Positions 30,672 through 41,426 of a stretch of 64,000 nt of DNA are shown one piece after another. The DNA lies in contig OX595995.1 of NCBI GenBank assembly GCA_951394045.1, forward strand, positions 1,302,001 through 1,366,000, given 5' to 3'. The DNA comes from Nitzschia sp. DOCU1 (Eukaryota; Bacillariophyta; Bacillariophyceae; Bacillariales; Bacillariaceae). The notes beneath the pieces were generated by a model. The model did no database searches, was not told the DNA's origin, and worked only from the letters and a program-made list of their open reading frames with translations. The stretch's first letter is position 1. Each line of letters starts with the position of its first letter. Both the position numbers and the translations under genes were made by a program.

Positions 30672-33425
30672 ATGAGAGGTGTCAATACCACCAAATTGTT
30701 AATCTTGGCCATTTTGGGCTTTTGTGCCGTGGTGTTGGGCAGTGCCGTGTTGACTCTTCAGTTATATGTCGCACAAGAAAAGCAACGCCTAGGTTTGTTG
30801 GGAATAGCCGTCAAGATCGATTCTTCGCACTCTGTGGGCGTTGGGGGCACTACTGTGACCACGATTCGACCATCTCAGCCGATAACGAGTGACGACATTC
30901 AATTGGCATCCAAATATCCCCCTCCTCAGGGACTCAATTACAAGACGGTACAACAAGCGTATTGGCGTCAAGCTGCCGCATTTTTACGAGAATGGGATGC
31001 ACTCTTGTTAGGGGATGACGACGAAAACGACAATGGTGAAGGACCCAGTCGATTAGCGTCAGGGACCGATACCCCCTTGTTGATTCCGTCGCCGCAAAAG
31101 GGTTTGGATGCTCGTTGGGCCTTACAGCAAGCAGCCAATGCGGGTCATCCGGTGGCACAACATTATTGGGCCAATGCTCATGCTTCTGGAATATGGCCCA
31201 CCATGGGCAACTATTCGTCGGATCTACATGTCTTTGATGAGTGGTCTCCGACGACTCATGGAGATCATCCGCAATTGACCAAAGCCTTTTTGCTTTGGCA
31301 CATGGCCGCCATGGGTGGAAACATTGAATCGGCCATGGCATTGGCACATCGCATCAGCGAATTATCCGACGACGTATCGGAAGAAGACAATGACACGATG
31401 TGTTTGGATGTGTTGCCTTATTTGGAAGCTGCCGCGCATGGTATCGTAGATGAATTGGAAGCTTCTCCGCACTCGCGAGCCAAAGTCTTGCCGCCCATGG
31501 ACAAACATATTTTGGCACAAGTTCATATGCATGGTGGGACCTCCTCACAATTGGATTGGAATAATAAACCTCATGAATCCAAAGAAGCCATTCAATTTTA
31601 TCACTTGAAAGCCACCACAACACCTTGGAGTACTCGCATGTATGCTTCGGAATCCGAGGAGTCTGGCATTGATATTCATGCCGCCTATACCTTGGGACAT
31701 TTGTATCATTACGGAGTACGAGGTGTTCCACAAAATTTGACTCAATCTCTTCTTTACTATAACATTGCGGCACACCATGGACATTGGGAAAGTGCCGGAG
31801 AAGCTGGAACCTTTTATTTGTGGGGCATGGGAACTCATCAAAATGTTCAAAAAGCCCATGAACTCTTTCAAATTGGAGCTCCCTACGGTTTGGAGGGTTG
31901 TCGTCGGAAACATGAACAAGCTTTGTTGAACAAGGATGCGGAAACGGAAATTATGGAATGCGATGCGACATCCTTGAATGGAATGGGCGTACTGTACTTG
32001 TTGGGGATTCCGGATGAATTGGAAGTGGATCTTTCCACGGCAGAAAAGTATTTTGCTCTCGCCAAGGAATTGGGAAATGCCGATGCCATGTATCATTTGA
32101 GTATGATGTGGTTGGGATGGAAAACGCATTTCAAGCATGTGGATGATTTGGTAGACAATGGCATGTCGGAAGAACCCAACGAAGTATTTGGCGATTCCAA
32201 GAAAAAGGTGGCGCAGCAGTTTGCCTTGCACTACTCCCCACGAACCGATCAAGTAACCAAGGGTCCTATTCAATCGGAAATACAAGATGCTATTAAACTA
32301 TTGACACTGGCAGCCAACAAGGGCCACTTGCAAGCGAAGCATCGATTGGCAATGATTTACAGTGAAGGAATATCCATTCAAACTGCAACCTTAAAGTACG
32401 ATGCTGTCAAGCCAAGTTGTACTAAAGCCAAAGCCTTGTATCAGTGGATCACCGAACATGCGAGCATTCAACGTTCCAAACGATTGCGCCAAGCCTACAA
32501 TGCATACATGGATGGCGATTTGGAAGTGTCCTTGCGAAACTATTTGGCGGCAGGTGAAACGGGATCCAACGTCGGACAGGTGAATGCGGCCTTTTTGCTG
32601 GAACGAGGCACGTGTTTGGGCCTATCACCAGCCGATTGCGCCAAGGCATCTGTCCGGCTTTGGAAGGCTGCATCGGCACGAGGAAATACCGAAGCTTGTT
32701 TACGTGTCGGCGATTTTTACTACTATGGGCGGCTTCGGGGCAGTCCACTTCCCGCAGGTCCGTTTAGATGGGTTCAGTACCTGTTGTTTCCAGAAGAACA
32801 TTTGCCCGGACTCCTTTTCGATTGGGGAATGCAGTTATGGAACACAGTGCGGGAATATCTTCCAGAAGACTACCAGGATTTGATAAAAGTGCCCACGCGT
32901 AAGGAGCCGGAACCGACTCTGGACGAGATTCAACACCAAAAGGAGATGCTAGAGGCAGACTTGTCCACGGCCGCGTACTACTACACCGAAGCAGCCGAAA
33001 AGTTCCACAGCCCGCGGGCCAATTTCAATCTCGGATTTATGTACGAATGGGGATTAGGTCTCAAACAAGACTTTCCATTGGCCAAGCGACACTACGATCT
33101 CGCCGCTAGCATTAATCATGGCAAGGAAGCCGAATTGGCAGTACAGATTGCCTTGTGGGCCATGTCGGCTCACGAATACATGGTGAAACTACATGTGTCT
33201 TGGAACGAATGGCAACGTAAAAGGGCGTCGTCCAAGTCCCCCACGTCGATTCCGACTGGCAGTGGCAGCTTGTCGCCTCGCGCGGGCCAGTCCGAGAAGA
33301 CGGCACAAGATGTCATTCTATCCCACATTTTCAATTGGTCGTCCTTTCTCATTGCGGTCCTGATTTATATTGTCATGCAGCTGCAAAAGGTCCGCGAACG
33401 TCGACAACAGCGAAGACGACGATAA
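30672..33425 (+). CDS. SEL1L/Hrd3-like Sel1-repeat membrane protein (ERAD)
   Basis: A single exon of 917 residues. I chose the ATG at 30672 because it opens directly onto a signal anchor or signal peptide (TTKLLILAILGFCAVVLGSAVL). The lumenal body contains many Sel1-type repeats, for example TLGHLYHYGVRGVPQNLTQSL, GMGVLYLLGIPDE, RLAMIYSEG, RVGDFYYYG and FNLGFMYEWGLGLKQD. The last helix, SSFLIAVLIYIVMQL, is a transmembrane segment followed by an Arg-rich cytosolic tail. N-terminal ER entry, a Sel1 solenoid and one C-terminal membrane anchor are the architecture of Hrd3/SEL1L, the partner of the Hrd1 ubiquitin ligase that recruits misfolded glycoproteins in ER-associated degradation. Length fits (yeast Hrd3 833, human SEL1L 794). 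Confidence 0.88.
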   Translation: MRGVNTTKLLILAILGFCAVVLGSAVLTLQLYVAQEKQRLGLLGIAVKIDSSHSVGVGGTTVTTIRPSQPITSDDIQLASKYPPPQGLNYKTVQQAYWRQAAAFLREWDALLLGDDDENDNGEGPSRLASGTDTPLLIPSPQKGLDARWALQQAANAGHPVAQHYWANAHASGIWPTMGNYSSDLHVFDEWSPTTHGDHPQLTKAFLLWHMAAMGGNIESAMALAHRISELSDDVSEEDNDTMCLDVLPYLEAAAHGIVDELEASPHSRAKVLPPMDKHILAQVHMHGGTSSQLDWNNKPHESKEAIQFYHLKATTTPWSTRMYASESEESGIDIHAAYTLGHLYHYGVRGVPQNLTQSLLYYNIAAHHGHWESAGEAGTFYLWGMGTHQNVQKAHELFQIGAPYGLEGCRRKHEQALLNKDAETEIMECDATSLNGMGVLYLLGIPDELEVDLSTAEKYFALAKELGNADAMYHLSMMWLGWKTHFKHVDDLVDNGMSEEPNEVFGDSKKKVAQQFALHYSPRTDQVTKGPIQSEIQDAIKLLTLAANKGHLQAKHRLAMIYSEGISIQTATLKYDAVKPSCTKAKALYQWITEHASIQRSKRLRQAYNAYMDGDLEVSLRNYLAAGETGSNVGQVNAAFLLERGTCLGLSPADCAKASVRLWKAASARGNTEACLRVGDFYYYGRLRGSPLPAGPFRWVQYLLFPEEHLPGLLFDWGMQLWNTVREYLPEDYQDLIKVPTRKEPEPTLDEIQHQKEMLEADLSTAAYYYTEAAEKFHSPRANFNLGFMYEWGLGLKQDFPLAKRHYDLAASINHGKEAELAVQIALWAMSAHEYMVKLHVSWNEWQRKRASSKSPTSIPTGSGSLSPRAGQSEKTAQDVILSHIFNWSSFLIAVLIYIVMQLQKVRERRQQRRRR

Positions 33426-33768
33426 GAGGTCCGTTCTTTCCATATGGCGCTCGCCACACTTTGGGTTGGGATTCTCTATCGTTTGGATCTACTGTGTTTT
33501 GATCTACGTAGCTACGATTGTCGGTCGTGGCATGAATTGAATGCGATCTCCCAAGAGTATGTTTGGTCCAGCGGGAACGGATACGGAACGCCGACACGCA
33601 ATTTATCGCTATCGAAAGGATAGATATGGCGGCTATCTCTCGAACTCGTTGCTCAAGTGCACGCCCAACCCTTCCAATGGGTACCAGTCGGTAAAAAGAA
33701 TACACACACAATTGAACACTACTATGAAGAAAATGCTAGCAACAGTTGATCTTGGCACACCGTCGAGT
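33426..33768. other. Intergenic between convergent genes
   Basis: About 0.34 kb holding two 3' ends. Nothing else seen. Confidence 0.5.
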
Positions 33769-35151
33769 TTAGTGCCCACCTGGACTCTTTCCTATTCCGT
33801 CTTGATAAATGACCGCAAAGGTACCGCCAGCGACCAAAGCGTTGCCGATCCACCCTTGGATTCCGGGAAGGTTGCCCACACCAAAGGCAAACGCCATAAA
33901 TTCTGCCATCACGGGCTCGCACAGCGCGGCAGAAGAAATTACCAGGTTGTCAAAGTATTGCATTGCCCGGACATAGCCCATGGTACCGCAGAGGTTACAT
34001 ATTACCACTGTGACGAGCTCCAAAGGTAGCCGGTCGGCATCCCAATTCAAGAATCCCCAGACGCCGTGGTAATAGTTCCTGTCAAAGGAGCTGGGTTCTT
34101 CCAAGATTATTATCTGGAACATCCACGCCAAGAAGGCTCCGACAAACATTGTAAGGAACATAAAGGTGTACATGGGCATGTGAGTTCGGGCCGTTTTGGC
34201 AAAGACGAGATACCCGACACCGCCGACTGCGCTTAAAAGCGCCAAGGCGTCACCGAAAAGCGCGTTGGAAGCTTCACGATTATCGGCAGAATCTTTGGAA
34301 CACAGTGCGGCGCCGCCAAAAGCCACAATGGCGCCTGCCCCTTCCATCATCGTGACAGGGTCGCCCACAAACAGTTTTCCAAACAACAAGATCAGCGCTA
34401 GACTGTTGGATAGAATGACAGCATTTCCAACAGCAGTATATCCGAGAGAGGTGACAAACGACAGAGTCATGACATCATAGCAACACGTGGACAGAAGAAA
34501 TGTAAACCACTGTGGAGAAGTTAACACCGGAAAGCCTTTGGTGTAAAGATCATGGCCTGCCAGTGGCACCAACAGAATCGACGTCCCAAGCATTCTCCAC
34601 ACAATCTTCATGGTCGGAGATGCATCGGCTTGAATTTCTAGCAACGGCCCAATCGCGGATAATGATATTACCGCACTGGCCAGCAACAAGTACGCCGACA
34701 GCGGCGTCCTGGCAATTTCAAGCTTCTCCATCGTTTCAATGGTCGCGCTGGACATGTCGTCAGCACCTAATACCGAGAATGGACCAGTGCCTGCGGCCAC
34801 ATCGATGTCACCTGGCAAAATCGATAAGTTCCTCGTCAATCCAAACTCGAGATAGTGAAAGTCGTTTTCATTAGCATCCTGGAATTCTTCCACCACAACG
34901 TCAGCCACGTCATTAACCTCTTCGACCACGGCCTCTAGCACCGCCTCGACTGCTTCTTTGACTGCCTCGGCCATGTCTGGAAGATCCACTAACGGGCCAT
35001 CGACATTGATGCCATTTCCGTCTGTGTCAGCTTTGTTCCTCTTTTCGTCATCGTTGTCCTCGTCGTCCGTCGCGCCAAAGTTACTGTTGTCGCCCATACC
35101 GACCAAGAGTGGGGAATCTTCGTGGACCACTGGGAACTTTGTGCTCTCCAT
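33769..35151 (-). CDS. DMT-superfamily (EamA-like) transporter
   Basis: A single exon of 460 residues, ATG at 35151 (MESTKFPVV). Residues ~1-140 are cytosolic and very acidic (runs of Asp/Glu and Val, e.g. EAVEAVLEAVVEEVNDVADVVVEE). About ten hydrophobic segments follow, from SAYLLLASAVISLSAIGPLL to NALVAGGTFAVIYQDG, in two halves as in EamA permeases. Recognisable pieces are a first-half helix with TSLGYTAVGNAVILSNSLALILLFGKL and a matching second-half GYVRAMQYFDNLVISSAALCEPVMAEFMAF. The superfamily includes nucleotide-sugar, triose-phosphate and metabolite exporters; the substrate here is unknown. No plastid presequence is apparent, but the acidic N-terminus could sit anywhere in the endomembrane or plasma membrane system. 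Confidence 0.85.
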   Translation of the reverse strand: MESTKFPVVHEDSPLLVGMGDNSNFGATDDEDNDDEKRNKADTDGNGINVDGPLVDLPDMAEAVKEAVEAVLEAVVEEVNDVADVVVEEFQDANENDFHYLEFGLTRNLSILPGDIDVAAGTGPFSVLGADDMSSATIETMEKLEIARTPLSAYLLLASAVISLSAIGPLLEIQADASPTMKIVWRMLGTSILLVPLAGHDLYTKGFPVLTSPQWFTFLLSTCCYDVMTLSFVTSLGYTAVGNAVILSNSLALILLFGKLFVGDPVTMMEGAGAIVAFGGAALCSKDSADNREASNALFGDALALLSAVGGVGYLVFAKTARTHMPMYTFMFLTMFVGAFLAWMFQIIILEEPSSFDRNYYHGVWGFLNWDADRLPLELVTVVICNLCGTMGYVRAMQYFDNLVISSAALCEPVMAEFMAFAFGVGNLPGIQGWIGNALVAGGTFAVIYQDGIGKSPGGH

Positions 35152-35609
35152 ATTATCACTCCTGATCAACGATAGATTAACCTTGGAGATGATGATTGCC
35201 ACAAAGCAGGAAGCAGTGGTCGGATGCGCAACTTCATTTGTTGTCCCGCTTTATGACAATCGCATGGTGACGTTCCTTTCTCTTTTTCGCAAAAAAGGAA
35301 GCGGGAGAAACCCCTTTGGAGGCACACACGTTTCAATCGTGATCGTCCAGTTTCCCCTTCGAACGTGCGGCCAGAGGTTTTGTGCTGGCTGGCGCGCGCG
35401 CCATTTTTTGATCTTCGACCAAATTGACCTATTGCTTTTTCTCGTCACCACTATCGCACTACCGTTGAACCAAGCAAGAAAACACACATAAATCACGAGT
35501 TTTACCCGATTATTCTTTTAAAGCAGTAACCAAACACCATGATTGAATCGTAGTAAAGAAACTCAAATGTAGATTTCAGCAGCAAGCATCACATCAATCT
35601 CTCACAAGC
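35152..35609. other. Intergenic
   Basis: About 0.46 kb between the start of the transporter and the end of carbonic anhydrase C (both minus strand). Probably contains the transporter promoter; nothing distinctive. Confidence 0.45.
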
Positions 35610-37964
35610 TTAGGTCGATCCAGCGCGGAGGAAGCGAACGTGCTGATTGTTCGCCGCCAATTCGTCAGAAACAGTCTCGCGAGAACCATGGGGGTGGAGG
35701 TCATCCGACATGTCATCACGTTGTTGCAACATATCATAGCACAACTTGTCGAACGACGATGCCGAGATCAAGTGGCACTTGCGGTCAACTTGCCAAGTGA
35801 TGGGAGTGTATTGGGAACAAATTTCATTGTTGACTTTGTCGCCGGTAGTCGAACCCGTATACTTGGCGACATCCTGGCCCATGTCACCGTCAACAACCAT
35901 TCCGCGAATAAGATCAGGGACGTAATACGTATCGTCGTTAATGACTGTGAAGACTTGGGCTTGGACTCCGATTTGAGAGGCGGTATCATCCAAAACACCA
36001 TCGACGCAGAACACACCGTCGTAAAAAGGAGTTTGATACTGGTTGGGCGTGCCACAGGCTCCAGCAGCAGAGTGAGGCCAGTGAACTTCATAGGTCTCTC
36101 CAACTTCCATGTTCTGGCAGTATTTCCACTCATAGGGCTTGGTGAATCGAGCATCATTGGCGTCGTAGAGCTTGCACCTGTGACCTTCACGGCCGTCGAC
36201 CTGAACGGCATCATCTTCTGGGCCCACACCAGTCTCGTCGTACTCACCAACGGAAAGGTGCTCAGCACCGATATGCCAGTGAACATTAACTGGGCACATA
36301 CCAGCTCGCCAGAAGGGAACAAGAATAGGTTCCTCGGTAACATTCATCAGACCCTGGTATCCTTGGGTGACGTTTGCCCCAGCTTGAGGTCCGACATTGA
36401 CCATGGAATCGACAATGCAATCTGTGTTGGGAAGGTCTGGCTTCTTTCCATCGCAAATGTTCTCTCCCAAGTCGAGGCGGGTGACAAGATCTTCGGCTAC
36501 CAAGCACATGGGGCCAGATTCGTCTAGGACGCGATCGTGCTGGTTGTTAGCCGCTAGTTCGTCAGAAACAGTCTCGCGAGATCCATGGGGGTGGAGGTCA
36601 TCTGACATGTCATCACGTTGTTGCAGCATATCATAGCACAACTTGTCGAACGACGATGCCGAGATCAAGTGGCACTTGCGGTCAACTTGCCAAGTGATGG
36701 GAGTGTATTGGGAACAAATTTCATTGTTCACCGAATCACCGGTAGTAGAACCAGTGTACTTGGCGACATCCTGACCCATGTCACCGTCAACAACCATTCC
36801 GCGAATAAGATCAGGGACATAATATGTGTCGTCGTTGATCACAGTAAAGACTTGGGCTTGGACTCCGATTTGAGAGGCGGTGTCAGACAAAACACCATCG
36901 ATGCAGAATACGCCGTCGTAGAAAGGAGTTTGGTACTGGTTGGGCGTGCCACAGGCTCCAGCAGCAGAGTGGGGCCAGTGAACCTCATAGGTCTCTCCAA
37001 CTTCCATGTTCTGGCAGTATTTCCACTCATAGGGCTTGGTGAATCGAGCATCATTGGCGTCGTAGAGCTTGCACCTGTGACCTTCACGACCGTCGACCTG
37101 AACAGCGCCGTCTTCTGGCCCGACACCAGTTTCGTCGTACTCGCCGACGGATAGATGCTCAGCACCGATGTGCCAGTGCACATTGACAGGGCACACGCCA
37201 ACTTGCCAGAAGGGAACAAGAATAGGTTCCTCAGTGACGTTCATTTGGCCCTGGTATCCGTGGGTAACGTTGGCTCCAGCTTGAGGTCCAACGTTGACCA
37301 TGGAATCGACAATGCAGTCGGTACTGGGCAAGTTCGGCTTCTTTCCATCGCAAATGTTCTCCCCCATGTCAATGCGGGTGAGTAGATCATCGGGTACCAA
37401 GAAGCAGGTTGAGCCAGACTCGTCGTCCGTCGTCGGTTCATCACCAGCGGTGGTGGTGGTGACAACAGGTTCGGAGGTTTCATTCTGGTTATCGTACTGG
37501 TCACCATAGGGACCAACGGAGATCCCTTTGTTCACTAGGAACGATTGATAGAAAGTGAGAAGAAGTCAATGGGGCAGAACAAACATACAGCTTCCATGCA
37601 ACGCAACTTGATACGTACTGGATAACGCGTCGATGGCCGCTTGCTCCGAGTGAACGACAGAGCCCAGTTCACTGACCATGATGATAGCGCAAATGGCTAT
37701 AATCGTCAAAAGGCTCAGCACGAGGTTGGTGGCGAATCCTTGGCTGATGCAGCCCGAGGAGCTGTCAGGCGCACGGCCTGAAGAATTGGGTGATGGGGAC
37801 GAAATGAATGGTGAGAAAAGATACACCGCAAAGAAAAACTGCAAAGGACCACGAAAGAGGCTTCTGAATCCACCAGAACGAGCTTAATACCACAACGTAC
37901 CCGCCTCTTCATCAACTCTCCCTCCCTTGTCGGCACTGGCCTGAGACTTCGTTTCGGCACACAT
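35610..37964 (-). CDS. Delta-class carbonic anhydrase C with two tandem catalytic domains (3 exons)
   Basis: Exons 37964-37901, 37777-37619 and 37534-35610 join to 715 residues; both introns are phase 1 and sit where those of gene B do. Exon 1 is a cytosolic tail (MCAETKSQASADKGG). Exon 2 gives SSGCISQGFATN and the anchor LSLLTIIAICAIIMVSELG. Exon 3 begins with an acidic Thr/Asp linker and then has two complete delta-CA domains, each starting at ENICDGKKP and ending at ETVSDELAANNQH. They are joined by a short linker (VLDESGPMCLVAEDLVTRLD) that repeats the linker before domain 1. Each domain has CPVNVHWHIGAEHLS, YEVHWPHSAAGACGT and FTVINDDTYYVPDLIRGM. The two copies are nearly identical in protein and DNA, so the duplication is recent or maintained by gene conversion. 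Confidence 0.95.
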
Positions 37965-39103
37965 GATATCCTTTTCTCTTCGTCAGTTTGGAAAAAATGA
38001 GCTTATGGTGTGTGCCGACAAAAAGGCATCCAAATTGTGCCCTGACGACGACTTTCCAAAGTACGTACTCATGACTTTCCAAATCCTAATCATGCCACGA
38101 TGAAAAAGATTTCTCTGAGAAGGAAACGTATTGGCGCTTTCTCAAGTTGAACGTTTCCATGACGCCAGTCTTTCTGAAAATCAATTGGGTCTCTTGAAGA
38201 TCATGGAGGAAGTTAGCGAATGCTATTGGCGTGTGACGTTGGATTTTCCGTCGAAGGGAGCGTCGAAGGTGGTAGGAGCGATTCATTGACTGACAAATGT
38301 ACCCACTACAAAGATTTCAACATACGTTGACACACGTCAGGTGATGCTTTTGTAGAAATCTCGTGAGTGTGTACAATTGCCATCTCAAAGAACTCCTGAT
38401 AATAACACTCCAGCGTCCGCCTAGAAAGTCCGACGTCAGAGGAATAGCATTCCTTACCGTAGCTTCCCTCCGCTGCGCCATAAAATCCTGTCTTCATCAG
38501 GCATCATTGGCAACGCCACTTTCCAATTTCATTCTTGTTTGCTTTCGCCTACAGCGAAGCCAAAGTTTTGGCGCGATGATAGAGTTCCACTCGGTTTGAC
38601 TCCACGTGGAATTATATATTTACTTTATAGCCCCCTGATAACCCACCTTGAGCCTCCGACAAAAGTTGGGAAGCGCCTTTACATCCGATTTATAGAACTT
38701 TCCATTTTTTATTAAGCCCTTAGGCCTTTTACTCCGTCGGTAGGATGTGCCCATAACGGGTTATGAGTGCTTACGATCGTGCAGTAGGGCGGCCGACGGA
38801 GTGCAACAACTACCAGGTACGATACCTGTCGCTACATGTTCCATTGCTACCGTCTTGGAAATCGTATTAGCGCTTTCCACTTTCCGTTACATTATCGTCT
38901 GACTGTGTTGGTGAAATCTCTCGAGGCTGTAAGCCTGCCAGAGGATCCACGAGAAATGGTATTAGCGCTTTCCCGGCTAGCATACTATCATATGAGAACT
39001 CTTCCATCGGAGGCTCACGTAGTACTATTACGCATAGTTAGAAACCGTGGCGGGAGAGAAATCTTCTACAAGCTAGCTTAAACAGATCGGAAAGGGGCTT
39101 CTT
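37965..39103. other. Intergenic
   Basis: About 1.14 kb. The motif TATTAGCGCTTTCC occurs at about 38866 and 38960, and a related TATTGGCGCTTTCT at about 38129. No gene or RNA is supported. Confidence 0.45.
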
Positions 39104-41426
39104 TTATTCTGCGCCCCTGTCAAGCTTTAGCACAGCCATGAAGGCCTCTATGTTGGGGGAGGGGGAAAAATGATGAGATTTGGACGGAGACGACCACCAT
39201 TCAACTCGAAACAAGGGCTTACCTTGAGGTACATTAACCTTTCCAATCGCCTTCATTCGCTTCTTGCCTTTTGCCTGTTTTTGCAGCAATTTCTTTTTTC
39301 GTGTTATGTCACCCCCGTAGCATTTGGCCAGGACATCTTTTCGCATTGGAGAAATAGATTCGCTTGCCACGACCTTCACTCCAATACAGGCTTGAATAGG
39401 CACCTTGAACATTTGTCGGGGAATCAGGTTCTTCAACGACGCCACTAGGCGCCGACCCACCGACTGAGCATTATCCCGGTGTACAACACAAGCTAGTGCG
39501 GGCGCCATCTCGTAGTTGATCTTGATATCCAAACGCACCAAATCACTCGGGCGGTAGTCGATCAGAGAATACTCCATGCTAGCGTAACCCTTGGTTCGTG
39601 ACTTGAGTTGATCGAAAAAGTCCGTAATAACTTCTCCGAGCGGTAACTCGTACACAATTGTAGATCGAGTCTGGGTCAAGTACTTGATGTCTTTCAGAAT
39701 ACCCCGTCGTTCTTGTCCCAGCTCGATGATGGCTCCATTGTATTCACTGGGCGTTAATATTTCCATCCGCACGTATGGTTCCAAGGTTTCATGATCGCGG
39801 GTCACATCAGGCATCTTGCTTGGAGAGTCAATTGTTTCCTCCACATCCCCCTTTCGGATTTTGTAGACAACACTAGGTGCTGTCATGATCAAGTCCAAAT
39901 CATATTCCCGCGAGAGACGCTCATTGACGATTTCCATGTGCAAGAGGCCCAAGAAACCACATCGAAAACCAAACCCCATGGCACCGGACGTCTCAGGTTC
40001 ATAAGAAAGGGCGGCGTCATTCAAGCGGAGTTTGCCCAAGGAGTCTCGAAGGGACTCGTAGTCATCCGCATCCACAGGGAACAGCCCACAATAGACCATT
40101 GGAACACTATCGGAATATCCAGGCAGGGCCTCAATTTCATTTCCTGATGCCCTTCCATCCTTGAATTGTTTTGCCAAGCACATGGTATCTCCAACACGTG
40201 CATCCAAGACATCTGCCACACAGCAACACTTGATTAAGGACGTGGTCAAGGATTATTGTCAACCCTTTCGCTCGTTAGCGGACTACGAGATACGCACCTT
40301 TAATACCACCGCAAATGTATCCGACTTCTCCGGCTCTCAGAGTTTCAACTTGGACTTGTTGGGGCGTCATGACTCCAACTTCTGTCACATCGTGTTCAGC
40401 GCCCGATGCCATGAAACGCAACTTGTCCCCTTTCTTAACTTGTCCATCTACAACCCGAAAGAAGACGATTACCCCACGGTATGAATCGTAGTAGGAGTCA
40501 AAAATCAACGCCCGAAAGGGCTTGTCGCAATCTGCTTTGGGGGGCGGAATTTTTCGCACAATCGACTCTAGAATATCTTCAATTCCAATCCCTGCCTTGG
40601 CTGACGCCTTCACAATATCACTGCAGTCCAAACCGATCGTCTGCTCAATTTCCGTGGCAACTCGATCTGGATCCGCAGCTGGCAAGTCGATTTTGTTCAA
40701 GACGGGAATAATCTCCAAATCATTTTCCAGAGCCAAATAGACGTTGGCTAGAGTCTATGTAATACAACGTCGTTTTGAGACAATGCAACCACAGAAAACG
40801 GTCAAAATTCGCAGTTTCCAACCTACCTGCGCCTCGATTCCTTGAGAGGCATCAACCACCAAGAGGGCTCCCTCACAGGCAGCCAAACTTCTAGAAACCT
40901 CATAGGAAAAGTCCACATGCCCAGGAGTATCAATTAGATTGAGCGTATAAACCTCTCCGTCCGTTTTGGATTTGTATAACACGCGAGCCGCTTGCAGTTT
41001 GATAGTGATCCCACGTTCTCGTTCAATATCCATATTGTCCAGCAACTGATCCTCCATATCTCGTACAGCCACTGTTTCCGTCGCCTCCAATAATCGATCT
41101 GCCAAAGTTGACTTTCCTGCAGAGAGAAGAAGGCGTTGGACGTTGCCGTGTGTGTCTACAAACAAAGGCGAGGAGACAGGCTACATACCATGGTCGATGT
41201 GAGCAATGATGGAAAAGTTCCGGATTCGTTCCTTGTTGTATTCGAGCTGTTCCGCCATATTTAATCTCGTTGAAAGCTTTGAAAGTCCATTGCTGTATAT
41301 TCTCTGCGACGGCGATATCGTCCAAGTGGTCGGTGACATCCGAGGGACCCATGCCGTCGATAGTGATATTCCGAAAAGGACAACCAGCCAGAGCGTTGCC
41401 ACCAAGGGACTCTGTCGCGACAACAT
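39104..41426 (-). CDS. lepA: Plastid elongation factor 4 (LepA) GTPase (5 exons)
   Basis: Exons 41426-41189, 41116-40827, 40754-40298, 40212-39223 and 39147-39104 join to 672 residues. LepA/EF4 back-translocates or remodels stalled ribosomes. Motifs: G1 AHIDHGKST (split by intron 1), switch 1 [10 protein letters not shown]3 DTPGHVDF, G4 NKIDLP, G5-like SAKAGIG. Then domain II ([17 protein letters not shown]), domain III, and the LepA-specific C-terminal domain ([26 protein letters not shown]) finishing [17 protein letters not shown]. The last 14-codon exon was found because the unspliced frame loses this ending. The N-terminus has a hydrophobic signal peptide ([18 protein letters not shown]) followed by a Ser/Thr/Arg-rich stretch. 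This is the bipartite presequence of complex plastids; the cleavage-site residue appears to be Trp where Phe is usual. A mitochondrial role is less likely. Confidence 0.95.

Noticed and set aside
35640..37154. Long plus-strand frames opposite carbonic anhydrase C
   Set aside because: Antisense shadows that repeat because the sense domains repeat.
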